Shown in pieces: positions 1 through 11,892 of a stretch of DNA of 51,360 nucleotides (position 1 is the stretch's first letter; every line of letters begins with the position of its first letter). The DNA is from Bordetella parapertussis (lineage in GTDB: Bacteria > Pseudomonadota > Gammaproteobacteria > Burkholderiales > Burkholderiaceae_C): NCBI GenBank assembly GCA_945861305.1, contig CAMATW010000018.1, forward strand, positions 1 through 51,360. The letters run 5' to 3'. Both the position numbers and the translations under genes were made by a program. Below the pieces are notes generated by a model. The model made no database searches and had not been told where the DNA came from. It saw only the letters and a program-made list of their open reading frames with translations.

Positions 1-1065
1 TTGGGTTTCGGTCGCAGCTTTTTGAGCAGATTCAGCTGCATCCATGATGTTGATTTTCCAACCCGTCAGGTCGGACGCCAAGCGAACGTTTTGTCCGCCT
101 CGACCAATCGCCATGGCCAGGTTTTCTTCGTCAACCACCACGTCCATGGCGTGTTTTTCTTCATCCACCACGATGGATGAAACATTGGCAGGTGCCAAAG
201 CACCAATCACAAACTGTGCGGGGTCTTCACTCCACAAGACAATATCGACGCGCTCGCCTGCCAACTCATTGGTGACGGCGTTCACTCGGGTACCACGTAC
301 ACCAACGCAGGTGCCAATGGGGTCAACTCGCTTATCGTGGGAGATGACCGCGATCTTGGCGCGTGAACCTGGGTCACGGGCGCAGGATTTGATTTCTAGC
401 AAACCTTGTTCAATCTCGGGAACCTCTTGTCGGAACAACTCGATCATGAACTCAGGGGCCGAGCGCGACAAGATGATGGGGGCACCGCGCAAGGTGTTGT
501 CAACTTCCATGATCATGGCGCGAACACGGTCAGCGCTACGCAAATTCTCTTTGGGAATCATTTCTGTACGGCGCAAGCGGCCTTCGATGCGACCGCTCTC
601 GACAATCAGGTCGCCTTTGTCCATGCGCTTGACGCTACCAACAAAAATCTTGTCGCCACGGGACAAAAAGTCAGCCAGCAACATTTCACGCTCAGCATCG
701 CGAATTTTTTGCAAAATCACTTGCTTGGCAGCCATCGCACCAATACGCCCAATAGGCAACGATTCAATGCTTTCTTCGATGTACTCGCCTTCTTCAATGT
801 CAGACAAACGCTCCTTGGCGTCCATCAGCATTTCTTCAGCATCAGGGTTTTGCAGACCGGCTTCATCGGGTACCACCAACCAACGACGGAAGGTTTCGTA
901 AATGCCACTGTCACGGTCCATGGCCACGCGGATATCCACGTCGCCGGGGTACAGTTTTTTGGTTGCTTGGGCCAGTGCAGACTCCACTGCACCAAACACC
1001 AGATCGCGCTCGACATTTTTCTCGCGCGAGATGGCGTCTACCAACATGAGCATTTCGCGATTCAT
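1..1065 (-). CDS. nusA: Transcription termination/antitermination factor NusA (3' end cut by window edge)
   Basis: NusA binds RNA polymerase and nascent RNA, modulating pausing, intrinsic termination and antitermination. The first 355 codons are present, read leftward off the window. The protein starts [12 protein letters not shown] with the NusA N-terminal RNAP-binding domain (about 1-130), then an S1 domain and the two KH domains. The KH2 GxxG-type segment ([12 protein letters not shown]) lies just before the edge. The C-terminal acidic repeats expected in proteobacteria would lie outside. The ATG at 1065 is preceded by AAGGAG about 9 nt upstream, inside the end of rimP; only 2 nt separate the two genes, so they are one operon. 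infB would be expected next, beyond position 1. Identity is very secure. Confidence 0.96.
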   Translation of the reverse strand, partial: MNREMLMLVDAISREKNVERDLVFGAVESALAQATKKLYPGDVDIRVAMDRDSGIYETFRRWLVVPDEAGLQNPDAEEMLMDAKERLSDIEEGEYIEESIESLPIGRIGAMAAKQVILQKIRDAEREMLLADFLSRGDKIFVGSVKRMDKGDLIVESGRIEGRLRRTEMIPKENLRSADRVRAMIMEVDNTLRGAPIILSRSAPEFMIELFRQEVPEIEQGLLEIKSCARDPGSRAKIAVISHDKRVDPIGTCVGVRGTRVNAVTNELAGERVDIVLWSEDPAQFVIGALAPANVSSIVVDEEKHAMDVVVDEENLAMAIGRGGQNVRLASDLTGWKINIMDAAESAQKAATETQ

Positions 1066-1067
1066 GA

Positions 1068-1640
1068 TCAGTCACTCCTTTTCTCTGCAGGCCTACGGCC
1101 TTTGAAATCCACAATCGGTGCCAGTCGGGCTTCACGCAATTCACTCAAGGTGAACTGCAAAGCCTGAACCGGCAAATCTTTTTTGACCTTGGCAACTCGC
1201 ATTCCGGGTTTGCTGACAGCTTCATCACGCCACGTGATTTGCCAGGTCTGGGGCGTATCGGTCACTTCCAACACACCCCGAAATTTCTTTCGGTTGGCCG
1301 AAACCAATCCTGCTGCAGCTGCACCCATGGGTGCTTTGAGCGTGATATCAATCACCTCGCCACAAAAACGGGCCAAGTCAGCCTCGGTTTTCAGCGGCCT
1401 GTCAATGCCCGGCGAGGACACTTCCAAGCGGCTGTAAGCAGTTTGCTCAACTTCCAAAACAAATTGCAATTGACGAGTGACTTTTTCGCAGTCTTCCACT
1501 TGGATGAACTGCTCGATAACACCTGCCTGCCAGACTTTGTCGATGGTGATGCGCAACAAACCACCGGCTGTGCGCTCAATGTCTACCAGCTGGTAACCCA
1601 GACCGACAACCGTTTGTTCAATGATGTTTTGCAATGCCAC
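1068..1640 (-). CDS. rimP: Ribosome maturation factor RimP
   Basis: RimP assists late assembly of the 30S subunit and is nearly always encoded directly upstream of nusA, as here. The sequence has the family landmarks: an N-terminal alpha/beta domain beginning [11 protein letters not shown], the motif [11 protein letters not shown] around residue 80, and a C-terminal Sm-like beta-barrel domain. I chose the GTG at 1640 because it gives the usual betaproteobacterial N-terminus. A TTG at 1658 is also in frame but would lie directly after the T-run of the upstream terminator. About 190 aa, a normal length. A hairpin plus U-tract sits 17 nt upstream of the start, so expression is probably controlled by attenuation in the leader. 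Confidence 0.93.
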   Translation of the reverse strand: MALQNIIEQTVVGLGYQLVDIERTAGGLLRITIDKVWQAGVIEQFIQVEDCEKVTRQLQFVLEVEQTAYSRLEVSSPGIDRPLKTEADLARFCGEVIDITLKAPMGAAAAGLVSANRKKFRGVLEVTDTPQTWQITWRDEAVSKPGMRVAKVKKDLPVQALQFTLSELREARLAPIVDFKGRRPAEKRSD

Positions 1641-1656
1641 CGCTTTTCGTCCGACC

Positions 1657-1689
1657 AAAAAAAACGGGCGGTTGGGATTTCCGCCCGTT
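1657..1689 (-). terminator. Intrinsic terminator in the rimP-nusA leader
   Basis: On the minus strand a 9-bp perfect stem (AACGGGCGG / CCGCCCGTT) with a 9-nt loop is followed at once by a run of eight T. It lies between yejF and rimP and ends 17 nt before the rimP GTG. It can terminate read-through from yejF and, if the promoter proposed at about 1705-1733 is used, would also attenuate rimP-nusA transcription. Confidence 0.85.
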
Positions 1690-1704
1690 GTCTTTAACTC
1701 GCAT

Positions 1705-1733
1705 ATTGTAGCTTAATTGGGATCTGACCCCAA
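1705..1733 (-). promoter_or_regulatory. Candidate sigma-70 promoter for rimP-nusA
   Basis: On the minus strand TTGGGG is followed after 17 nt by TACAAT (5 of 6 to the -10 consensus). The -35-like hexamer falls inside the palindromic repeat at 1713-1736. Transcription starting about 7 nt after the -10 box would give a leader of roughly 55-60 nt containing the terminator hairpin. Seen by eye only; the -35 match is weak. Confidence 0.4.
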
Positions 1734-1736
1734 TTA
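1713..1736. repeat. Palindromic dispersed repeat, copy A
   Basis: The core is AATTGGG-N7-CCCAATT, able to form a 7-bp hairpin. The same 23 bases recur exactly at 7997-8019. In this copy the outer TAA supplies the yejF stop codon. Both copies have the same orientation relative to the minus-strand gene they end. Confidence 0.8.
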
Positions 1737-3251
1737 TCTAGTTTCGACAACGTGGCCATCCTTGAGGGTAAGCACTTGGTGCGCCATGGCTTGCACCACG
1801 TCCATATCGTGGCTGATAAGGACATAACTCAAGCCGCGTTCGCGTTGCAAGCGCTGCAATAAATCAAGGACTTGTTTTTGGATGGTGACATCCAAGGCGC
1901 TGGTGGGTTCATCCAACACCAGCACCTGAGGTTTCACAATAAGCGCACGGGCAATGGCGATGCGCTGTCGTTGTCCACCGGAAAACTCATGCGGATAGCG
2001 AGCCAAGAGGCCAGGAAACTGCACCTCGTCCAAGCCCACCTCGGCCAAAGCGGACAAAACCTGCATTTGCAAGTCCAGGGGGTTGGTGTTTGGCTGATGC
2101 AACTGCAAACCTTCGCCAACCACCTCTTCCACCGTCATGCGCGGCGACAAAGATGAAAACGGGTCTTGAAACACCACCTGCACCGCTTGGCGCAGCGGTA
2201 AATCATGAGCAGCCACAGAGCGCCAAGCATGTCCCTCAATCGTCAACTGGCCTTGAAAGGGAATCAGATTCAAAACCGCCAAAGCCAAAGACGATTTGCC
2301 CGAACCAGACTCACCAATGATGCCCAGCGTTTGCCCCGCGCGCAACTCAAAGTTCATGCCATGCAAGGCCACGAATTCAGCGCTGCCAAACCAACCGCGC
2401 CAACCGCTTCGCGGCACAGGGTAAATCACGCGTATGCCTTGGGCTTGGATCACCACGGGCGCCATCGGATTGGCCTCGAGGACATTGCGGGTAGGTTGGC
2501 TGTTGACCAGCTTTTTGGTGTAAGGATGAAAAGGCTTGGCCAGTACTTGGGACACCTCGCCTTGCTCCACCACATACCCCCCCTCTAGCACCACCACTTT
2601 GTTGGCAAAGCGGCGCACCATGTTCAGGTCGTGGGTGATGAGCAAAATCGCCATGCCGTGCTTTTCTTGCAGGCTGTCGAGCAAATCCAAAATTTGCTGA
2701 CGCAGCGAAACATCCAGCGCGGTGGTGGGCTCATCGGCCAGCAGCAACTTGGGCTTTCCGGCCAACGCCATGGCGATCATGGCGCGTTGGCGCTGTCCAC
2801 CTGACAATTGGTGGGGAAAGCTGCTCGCCCGACGCTCAGGCTCAGGAATACCAGTGTCAGTCAGCAGTTCGATGGTGTGTTGCCACGCATCCGCGGCAGA
2901 CATGCCGCGCTTGAGTTGCAAGACCTCGGCAATTTGGTCGCCAATAGAGAACAGGGGGTTGAGCGCGGTCATGGGCTCTTGGAAAATCATGGCGATGTCG
3001 CCGCCGCGCACTTCGCGCAGTTGCGCCTCGTTCATGCTCAGCAAATCCGCGTCTTCGAAGACTGCTTTGCCACGCACCCAAGCGCCTCTGGCCAAACCCA
3101 ACAGGCTTAAAGCGGTGACGGTTTTGCCAGACCCTGATTCGCCCACCAGCGCGAGTTTTTCGCCAGCCTTTATTTCAAAAGACACGCCATGCACCACCTC
3201 GCGTCCTTGAAACGACAGGTGCAAATCTTCCACCTTCAAGAGCGTGCTCAT
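1734..3251 (-). CDS. yejF: Peptide ABC transporter ATPase YejF (two fused nucleotide-binding domains)
   Basis: This is the ATP-hydrolysing component of the YejABEF importer for oligopeptides, the route by which microcin C enters E. coli. One chain of 505 aa carries two complete ABC ATPase domains. The first has Walker A GESGSGKTV near residue 40 and signature LSGGQRQR; the second has Walker A GESGSGKSS, signature FSGGQRQR and Walker B VLVLDEP. I start at the ATG at 3251, which overlaps the yejE stop by ATGA; upstream in-frame codons would run 40 residues into yejE and do not look like family sequence. The stop codon lies within a palindromic repeat. Last gene of the yejABEF operon. Confidence 0.92.
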   Translation of the reverse strand: MSTLLKVEDLHLSFQGREVVHGVSFEIKAGEKLALVGESGSGKTVTALSLLGLARGAWVRGKAVFEDADLLSMNEAQLREVRGGDIAMIFQEPMTALNPLFSIGDQIAEVLQLKRGMSAADAWQHTIELLTDTGIPEPERRASSFPHQLSGGQRQRAMIAMALAGKPKLLLADEPTTALDVSLRQQILDLLDSLQEKHGMAILLITHDLNMVRRFANKVVVLEGGYVVEQGEVSQVLAKPFHPYTKKLVNSQPTRNVLEANPMAPVVIQAQGIRVIYPVPRSGWRGWFGSAEFVALHGMNFELRAGQTLGIIGESGSGKSSLALAVLNLIPFQGQLTIEGHAWRSVAAHDLPLRQAVQVVFQDPFSSLSPRMTVEEVVGEGLQLHQPNTNPLDLQMQVLSALAEVGLDEVQFPGLLARYPHEFSGGQRQRIAIARALIVKPQVLVLDEPTSALDVTIQKQVLDLLQRLQRERGLSYVLISHDMDVVQAMAHQVLTLKDGHVVETR

Positions 3252-4294
3252 GGTTGAGTCTCCTGATGAAGTTTGCGTGGGTCTAATGCGTCGCGCAGAG
3301 CATCCCCCATGAAGGTGAGCAGCAACAAGGTGATGACCAGCACCGCAAAGGTAGACAACGATATCCACCACGCATCAATATTGGTTTTGCCTTGCGACAG
3401 CAACTCGCCCAAGCTCGGTGTTCCAGGCGGTACGCCCAAGCCTAAAAAATCCAGGCTGGTGAGCGCCAAGATCGCCGCACTCATGCGAAACGGCAAAAAA
3501 GTAACGACGGGCGTCATACTGTTGGGCAGGATATGCCGCCAAATGATGGCCCTGTTGGACAAGCCCAAAGCACGAGCGGCCCGCACATAGTCCAGTTGAC
3601 GGTTGCGCAAAAACTCGGCTCGCACATAGTCGGACAAACCCATCCAGCCGAACATGCTTAGCAAGATCAACAGCAAGCTGATACTGGGCTCGAACACTGC
3701 AGAAAAAATGATCAGCAAATACAACTCGGGCATGGCGCCCCAAATCTCGATGAAGCGCTGAAAAGCCAAGTCGGTTTTGCCAGCAAAAAAACCTTGGATC
3801 GCACCCGTCACCACACCCAGTAGGGTTCCAGTGATGGTCAAAGCCAAAGCAAACAAGACCGACACCCGAAAACCGTAAAGCAGCCGAGCAAATAAATCGC
3901 GGCCTCGGTCATCGGTGCCCAAAAAATTGTCTTTTGAAGGTGGCGCAGGATTGGGTTCTTTGGCGAAGTAATTCAGCGTGCTGTGGTGGTAGGGGTTGGG
4001 CGGGTAAACCGCCCAATTGCCTGCTTGGGCAAACTGCTGGCGAATGAAGGGGTCGAGGTAGTCTGTCGGCGTTTGAAAGTCGCCGCCAAACTCGGTCTCG
4101 GGTGGGTTCTTCAGGATAGGGAAATACAACTTGCCTTGGTAGCTGGCGATCAAGGGTTTGTCGTTGCTGACCAACTCGGCGGCCAAACTCATGACAAACA
4201 GCAACACAAACAAAATGAGGCTGACAAAACCCAAGCGGTTGCGTTTGAAGCGCTTCCATGCGATGGCTGAAGGGGAAAGAGAAACAGTCGCCAT
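3248..4294 (-). CDS. yejE: Peptide ABC transporter permease YejE
   Basis: Inner-membrane permease of the YejABEF oligopeptide importer. The protein of about 348 aa has an N-terminal transmembrane segment (LGFVSLILFVLLFVMSL), a long periplasmic insertion typical of YejE, the sequence NFLGTDDRGRDLFARLLYG that opens the OppC-like permease domain, and the EAA-like loop around RAARALGLSNRAIIWRHILP which contacts the ATPase. The ATG at 4294 is preferred; a TTG at 4303 is possible. It follows yejB after 5 nt and overlaps yejF by 4 nt, implying translational coupling. Confidence 0.92.
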   Translation of the reverse strand: MATVSLSPSAIAWKRFKRNRLGFVSLILFVLLFVMSLAAELVSNDKPLIASYQGKLYFPILKNPPETEFGGDFQTPTDYLDPFIRQQFAQAGNWAVYPPNPYHHSTLNYFAKEPNPAPPSKDNFLGTDDRGRDLFARLLYGFRVSVLFALALTITGTLLGVVTGAIQGFFAGKTDLAFQRFIEIWGAMPELYLLIIFSAVFEPSISLLLILLSMFGWMGLSDYVRAEFLRNRQLDYVRAARALGLSNRAIIWRHILPNSMTPVVTFLPFRMSAAILALTSLDFLGLGVPPGTPSLGELLSQGKTNIDAWWISLSTFAVLVITLLLLTFMGDALRDALDPRKLHQETQP

Positions 4295-4299
4295 GGGGA

Positions 4300-5334
4300 T
4301 CAATCAAACTTCACGCGGGGGTCTACCCACACGTAACACAGGTCGCTGATGAGCTTGGTAACCAAGCCAATCAGGGTGAAAAAATACAAAGTACCCAGCA
4401 CAACAGGGTAGTCGCGCCGCATCACGCTCTCAAAACCCAGCAGCCCCAAGCCGTCAAGGGAAAAAAGCGTTTCGATCAACAAAGAACCGGTAAAGAAAGA
4501 GCCAATGAAGGCCGCCGGAAAACCAGTGACCAAGGGTATCAAGGCGTTGCGCATCACATGCTTCCACAGCACTTTGTTTTCGCTCAAGCCTTTGGCACGG
4601 GCCGTCAAGACATATTGCTTGCCGATCTCTTCCAAAAAGGCATTCTTGGTCAACATGGTGGTGACAGCAAACGCGCCCAGCACACTGGCGGTGATGGGCA
4701 TGGCGATGTGCCACAAATAATCCACCACCTTGCCCCCCCAGCTTAAGGTTTCCCAGTTAGCCGAGGTAAGTCCGCGCAAGGGGAACCATTGCAACTGCCC
4801 CCCAAACACCACCAACAAGGCCACACCCAACACAAAGCCTGGGATGGCGTAGCCCACCAACACCACCAAGCTGGTAAGCGTGTCAAAACGCGTACCTGCC
4901 CTTACCGCTTTGGCAATGCCTAATGGCACCGACACCAAATAGCTAAGAAAGAAGGTCCACAGCCCCAAGCTGATGGAGACAGGCAATTTTTCTTTCACCA
5001 GTTGCCAGACATCTTTGGGGTAGAAAAAACTTTTGCCTAAATCGAAGCGGGCAAATTGCCCCAGCATTTGCACAAAGCGTTCGTGGGCGGGTTTGTCAAA
5101 ACCATACAGCTGTTTGATCTCTTCAATCCGCGCCGCATCCACGCCTTGGCGTCCGCGGTAGCCAGCACCGCTGGAAGCCGCGCCCTCGCCACCGCTGTCA
5201 CGACCCTGCAACTGCGCCACCATCTGCTCGACTGGCCCGCCTGGGACGAACTGGATAACCGCAAACGTCAGCAACAAAATGCCAAACAGGGTGGGAATCA
5301 TCAGCAACAGGCGCTTCACGATATACAAAAACAT
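4300..5334 (-). CDS. yejB: Peptide ABC transporter permease YejB
   Basis: Inner-membrane permease partner of YejE. The protein (about 344 aa) starts MFLYIVKRLLLMIPTL, a typical OppB-type first helix, contains the PGGPVEQ segment after helix 1, the charged soluble stretch usual for YejB (residues about 40-75), and an EAA loop ARAKGLSENKVLWKHVMRN. The ATG at 5334 has GGAG about 10 nt upstream. It begins 1 nt after the yejA stop, so the genes are co-transcribed and probably coupled in translation. Confidence 0.92.
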   Translation of the reverse strand: MFLYIVKRLLLMIPTLFGILLLTFAVIQFVPGGPVEQMVAQLQGRDSGGEGAASSGAGYRGRQGVDAARIEEIKQLYGFDKPAHERFVQMLGQFARFDLGKSFFYPKDVWQLVKEKLPVSISLGLWTFFLSYLVSVPLGIAKAVRAGTRFDTLTSLVVLVGYAIPGFVLGVALLVVFGGQLQWFPLRGLTSANWETLSWGGKVVDYLWHIAMPITASVLGAFAVTTMLTKNAFLEEIGKQYVLTARAKGLSENKVLWKHVMRNALIPLVTGFPAAFIGSFFTGSLLIETLFSLDGLGLLGFESVMRRDYPVVLGTLYFFTLIGLVTKLISDLCYVWVDPRVKFD

Positions 5335-5335
5335 G

Positions 5336-7159
5336 TCAACGCTCTCCGGCAAAGTTGGCGGGTGTTGCCCACCAAGTAGATTGAATCCAACTCTCTGGTT
5401 GGTAAAAGCGCGGGGTTATATTGGGCTGCTCAAAGCGCCCTGCCCGCCACGACACCCGATGCACACTGCCATACCAATGCGGCACGCTGTAATGGCCGTG
5501 GCGCAGCACACGGTCCAAGGCTTTACAAGCCGCCACAAGCTGTCCACGGGTTTGCGCCGCCACGACTTTGTCCAAGAGTGCGTCCACGGCGGGGTCTTTC
5601 ACGCCAATGATGTTGCTCGACCCTTCAGTGGCTGCCGACTTGGAGCCAAAGCGCTCGAGCAACTCGGTACCAGGCGCTTCACTTCCGCCAATGCGGTTGC
5701 TGATGAGTTCGAAATCAAACACGTCCATGCGTTTTTGCAAAACCGCAAAATCCACCACTTTGTAGACCACTTTGAAGCCCAGCTTTTCAAGGTTTTTTGC
5801 GTAAGGCGTGACCACTCGCCCCATGGAGCCCGAGTTGTCCAAAAACTCTATCGTGAAAGCCTCACCCTTGGCGTTGCGCAAAGCGCCATCGCGGTAAGTC
5901 CAACCCGCTTGCGTCAACAAGTCGCGGGCCAGTCGCAAATGGTCACGCAAGGTGTGGCCAGAGGCGGGGTCTAGGCTGGTGACGGGTGGCAGTGGCACCG
6001 CTTGAGTGAAGATGGAGGGGTCCAACTTGTCGCGCATAGGTTCAAGCAAGTTCAACTCATCGGTGTCGGGCAGGTCCTTGGCTTCAAAGTCGCTGCCCAC
6101 AAAATAGCCGCGCACACGTGTGTAGGCTTGGTAGAACAGCTGACGGTTCATCCATTCGTAGTCCATGGCCAAGCCTATGGCTTGACGCACCCGCGCATCT
6201 TTGAACTTGGGCAAACGGGTGTTGAACATAAAGCCTTGGAAGTCGCCTGCATTGCCGTGCTGCAACTCTTTTTTGATCAGGGTGCCGTTGTCAAACAGCT
6301 TTCCCTTGTAGCCTCTTGCCCATTCACGGGCGACAAAGGCTTGGATGTAATCAAATTCACCGGCTTTGAAACCCTCGAACTGGGCGGTGGTGTCTTTGTA
6401 GATGCGGTAGCTGATGCGGTCGAAATTGAACATGCCTTTGCGCACATTGAGGTTTTTCGCCCAATAGTTGTTGTCGCGTAAATACTGAATGTCTTTACCG
6501 AAATCGACTTGACCTAATTTATAAGGGCCGGAGCCAATGGGCACATCGGTGATGATTTTGTCCAAAGGCTTGTCAGCCCCCCATTTATGGCTGAACACCG
6601 ACATACTGCCCACAATCAGCGGCAATTCCGCATTGGCGCGTTTGAAATTGAAGCGAATTTCCCGCTCCGAGACCACCACCACGCTGGCCACCTCGCTGAA
6701 ATAGGTGCGAAATTGCGGTGCGGCCTCTTTGCTGGTGATGCGGTCAAAGGAATACTTCACATCCATGGCCAACACGGGGTCGCCATTGTGAAAACGCGCC
6801 AAGGGATTGAGGCGAAAAGTGACCGACAGCTTGTCCTTGGCCACACTGACATCTTCGGCAAGCAAACCGTAAGCGGTGGTGGGTTCGTCGCTGTTGCCGG
6901 TCAGCAAAGTCTCCAGCATCAGGCTGCCAAGGCCTGGGGGCGCTGTGCCTTTCAAGGTGAAGGGGTTGTATTTGTCAAAGCTGGAGGCGCGACTGGGCGA
7001 GACCATGGCGATCTCTCCGCCTTTGGTGGCAACAGGGTTGACATAGCTGAAATGGCTAAAGCCCTCGGAGTACTTGATATCCCCAAACTGGGCGTAAGCA
7101 TGGGCTGCCCAAACGCTTGGAGAAAGCAGCATCCCTAAGTAAAGTAAAAAAGTTCGCAT
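5336..7159 (-). CDS. yejA: Periplasmic oligopeptide-binding protein YejA
   Basis: Substrate-binding component of the YejABEF peptide importer (SBP_bac_5 family). It has 607 aa with a signal peptide ([21 protein letters not shown], cleavage expected after an Ala near residue 18-21). Next comes the YejA-type start of the mature protein with [14 protein letters not shown], and the family pattern [21 protein letters not shown] shifted to YejA spacing. The ATG at 7159 is the only start that leaves a clean signal peptide. First gene of the operon; its start is only 36 bp from that of the divergent fabI, so both promoters must share or overlap that gap or lie within the neighbouring gene. Confidence 0.93.
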   Translation of the reverse strand: MRTFLLYLGMLLSPSVWAAHAYAQFGDIKYSEGFSHFSYVNPVATKGGEIAMVSPSRASSFDKYNPFTLKGTAPPGLGSLMLETLLTGNSDEPTTAYGLLAEDVSVAKDKLSVTFRLNPLARFHNGDPVLAMDVKYSFDRITSKEAAPQFRTYFSEVASVVVVSEREIRFNFKRANAELPLIVGSMSVFSHKWGADKPLDKIITDVPIGSGPYKLGQVDFGKDIQYLRDNNYWAKNLNVRKGMFNFDRISYRIYKDTTAQFEGFKAGEFDYIQAFVAREWARGYKGKLFDNGTLIKKELQHGNAGDFQGFMFNTRLPKFKDARVRQAIGLAMDYEWMNRQLFYQAYTRVRGYFVGSDFEAKDLPDTDELNLLEPMRDKLDPSIFTQAVPLPPVTSLDPASGHTLRDHLRLARDLLTQAGWTYRDGALRNAKGEAFTIEFLDNSGSMGRVVTPYAKNLEKLGFKVVYKVVDFAVLQKRMDVFDFELISNRIGGSEAPGTELLERFGSKSAATEGSSNIIGVKDPAVDALLDKVVAAQTRGQLVAACKALDRVLRHGHYSVPHWYGSVHRVSWRAGRFEQPNITPRFYQPESWIQSTWWATPANFAGER

Positions 7160-7195
7160 GAGACAATTCTGCAAGATTTTTCAGGAGTGCTCGAA

Positions 7196-7996
7196 ATGCA
7201 GCCAAAAACAGGGTTTTTAGCCGGTAAGAAATTGTTGATCACAGGTGTGTTGTCCAACCGGTCCATCGCCTACGGCATTGCAAGAGCCTGCCATGCGCAA
7301 GGTGCTGAGCTGGCTTTCAGCTACCAAGGCGAACGCTTCAAGGAGCGTATCACCGAATTCGCGGCTGATTTTGGCTCGCAGCTGGTGTTTGACTGCGATG
7401 TGAGCAGCGACGAGCAAATCGCCTCCTTGGTCAGTGGCCTGACTGTTGTTTGGCCCAAGTTTGATGGTTTTGTTCACGCCATTGGCTTTGCGCCCCGCGA
7501 ATCGATTGCTGGCGACTTTTTAGAGGGCTTGAGCCGCGAAGCCTTTGCCATCTCACACGACATCAGCGCTTACAGCTTTCCGGCCATGGCCAAAGCGTTT
7601 TTGCACCACTTGAATGACAACGCCGCGCTTCTTACCTTGAGCTATTTGGGCGCATTGCGTACCGTGCCCAACTACAACACCATGGGGCTGGCCAAAGCGT
7701 CGCTGGAAGCCTCGGTACGTTATTTGGCCGAGTCGCTGGGCAACCAAAACCGCGGCTTACGAGCCAATGGCATCAGCGCGGGGCCCATCAAAACCTTGGC
7801 GGCCTCGGGCATCAAAGGTTTTGGCAAGATTTTGGAGGTGGTGGCAAGCAATTCGCCCATTCGCCGCAACGTGACCATCGACGACGTGGGCAATGTGGCG
7901 GCCTTTTTGCTCTCCAATTTGGCCGCTGGCGTGAGTGCAGAAATTACCTATGTGGACGGCGGCTTCAGCCAAGTGGTGGGTGGTATCGCTGAATAA
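7196..7996 (+). CDS. fabI: Enoyl-[acyl-carrier-protein] reductase (NADH) FabI
   Basis: Catalyses the last reduction of each fatty-acid elongation cycle. At 266 aa it has the usual FabI length. It shows the nucleotide-binding pattern [13 protein letters not shown], and the catalytic Tyr-x6-Lys in [16 protein letters not shown] preceded by LSYLGA. AGGAG lies 8-9 nt before the ATG at 7196. FabI is the target of triclosan-type inhibitors; residues around the active site look standard. It converges on dusA: the two stop codons abut exactly (7996/7997), with the palindromic repeat at the junction. Confidence 0.95.
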   Translation: MQPKTGFLAGKKLLITGVLSNRSIAYGIARACHAQGAELAFSYQGERFKERITEFAADFGSQLVFDCDVSSDEQIASLVSGLTVVWPKFDGFVHAIGFAPRESIAGDFLEGLSREAFAISHDISAYSFPAMAKAFLHHLNDNAALLTLSYLGALRTVPNYNTMGLAKASLEASVRYLAESLGNQNRGLRANGISAGPIKTLAASGIKGFGKILEVVASNSPIRRNVTIDDVGNVAAFLLSNLAAGVSAEITYVDGGFSQVVGGIAE

Positions 7997-11105
<3,109 letters not shown>

Positions 11106-11107
11106 CC

Positions 11108-11845
11108 TTAGCCCATGTGCAAACCACCGTTGCAGGAAAAGTCTGCACCGGTGGTAAAGCCCGATTCGTCACCGGCCAACCAGCCTACGATGGAGCCAAT
11201 TTCTTCAGGCGTGCCCAAACGCTTAACGGGAATGGTGGCAACGATTTTTTCGAGCACATCAGGCTTGATGGCCTTGACCATGTCGGTGCCGATGTAACCA
11301 GGGCTGACGGTGTTGACGGTCACGCCCTTGTTGGCCATTTCCTGCGCCAAGGCCATGGTGAAGCCGTGCATACCGGCTTTGGCGGCGGAGTAATTGGTTT
11401 GACCGGACTGGCCTTTTTCGCCATTCACAGAAGAAATTTGGATGATGCGACCCCAACCCTTTTCCACCATGCCAGGCACCACTTGTTTGGTCACGTTGAA
11501 CATGGCGTTCAAGTTGGTGTCAATGACGGCCTTCCAGTCTTCGGGCGTCATCTTCAAGAACATGCGGTCACGGGTAATACCTGCGTTGTTCACCAAGACA
11601 TCGATGGGGCCATGCTCGGCCACCGCTTTGGAAAAAGCATCGGTGGTGGAAGCCCAATCGGCCACATTGCCGACAGACGCATAAAAGGTATAGCCCATTG
11701 CCGTTTGCTCGCCCAACCATTTGTCAAAGTCACGGCTTGGGCCGCAACCGGCAATGACCTTGTAGCCCATTTTGTGCAAGCGGTGGCAAATGGCGGTTCC
11801 AATGCCGCCCATGCCGCCGGTCACGTAGGCGATTTTTTGACTCAT
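11108..11845 (-). CDS. phaB: Acetoacetyl-CoA reductase PhaB
   Basis: NADPH-dependent reductase producing (R)-3-hydroxybutyryl-CoA for polyhydroxybutyrate synthesis. It is a 245-aa SDR with TGGMGGIG near the N-terminus, NNAGITRD, the catalytic Ser in ISSVNG and Tyr-x3-Lys in TNYSAAKAG. The PhaB-specific C-terminus includes TTGADFSCNGGLHMG. The ATG at 11845 has AGGAGA upstream. It follows phaC by 47 nt, the classical PHB gene pairing, though a phaA thiolase is not seen here. Confidence 0.94.
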   Translation of the reverse strand: MSQKIAYVTGGMGGIGTAICHRLHKMGYKVIAGCGPSRDFDKWLGEQTAMGYTFYASVGNVADWASTTDAFSKAVAEHGPIDVLVNNAGITRDRMFLKMTPEDWKAVIDTNLNAMFNVTKQVVPGMVEKGWGRIIQISSVNGEKGQSGQTNYSAAKAGMHGFTMALAQEMANKGVTVNTVSPGYIGTDMVKAIKPDVLEKIVATIPVKRLGTPEEIGSIVGWLAGDESGFTTGADFSCNGGLHMG

Positions 11846-11892
11846 CTGAATGTCTCCTGTGGTTGTTTTGCGTAATAGGTAAGTGAGGGGGT

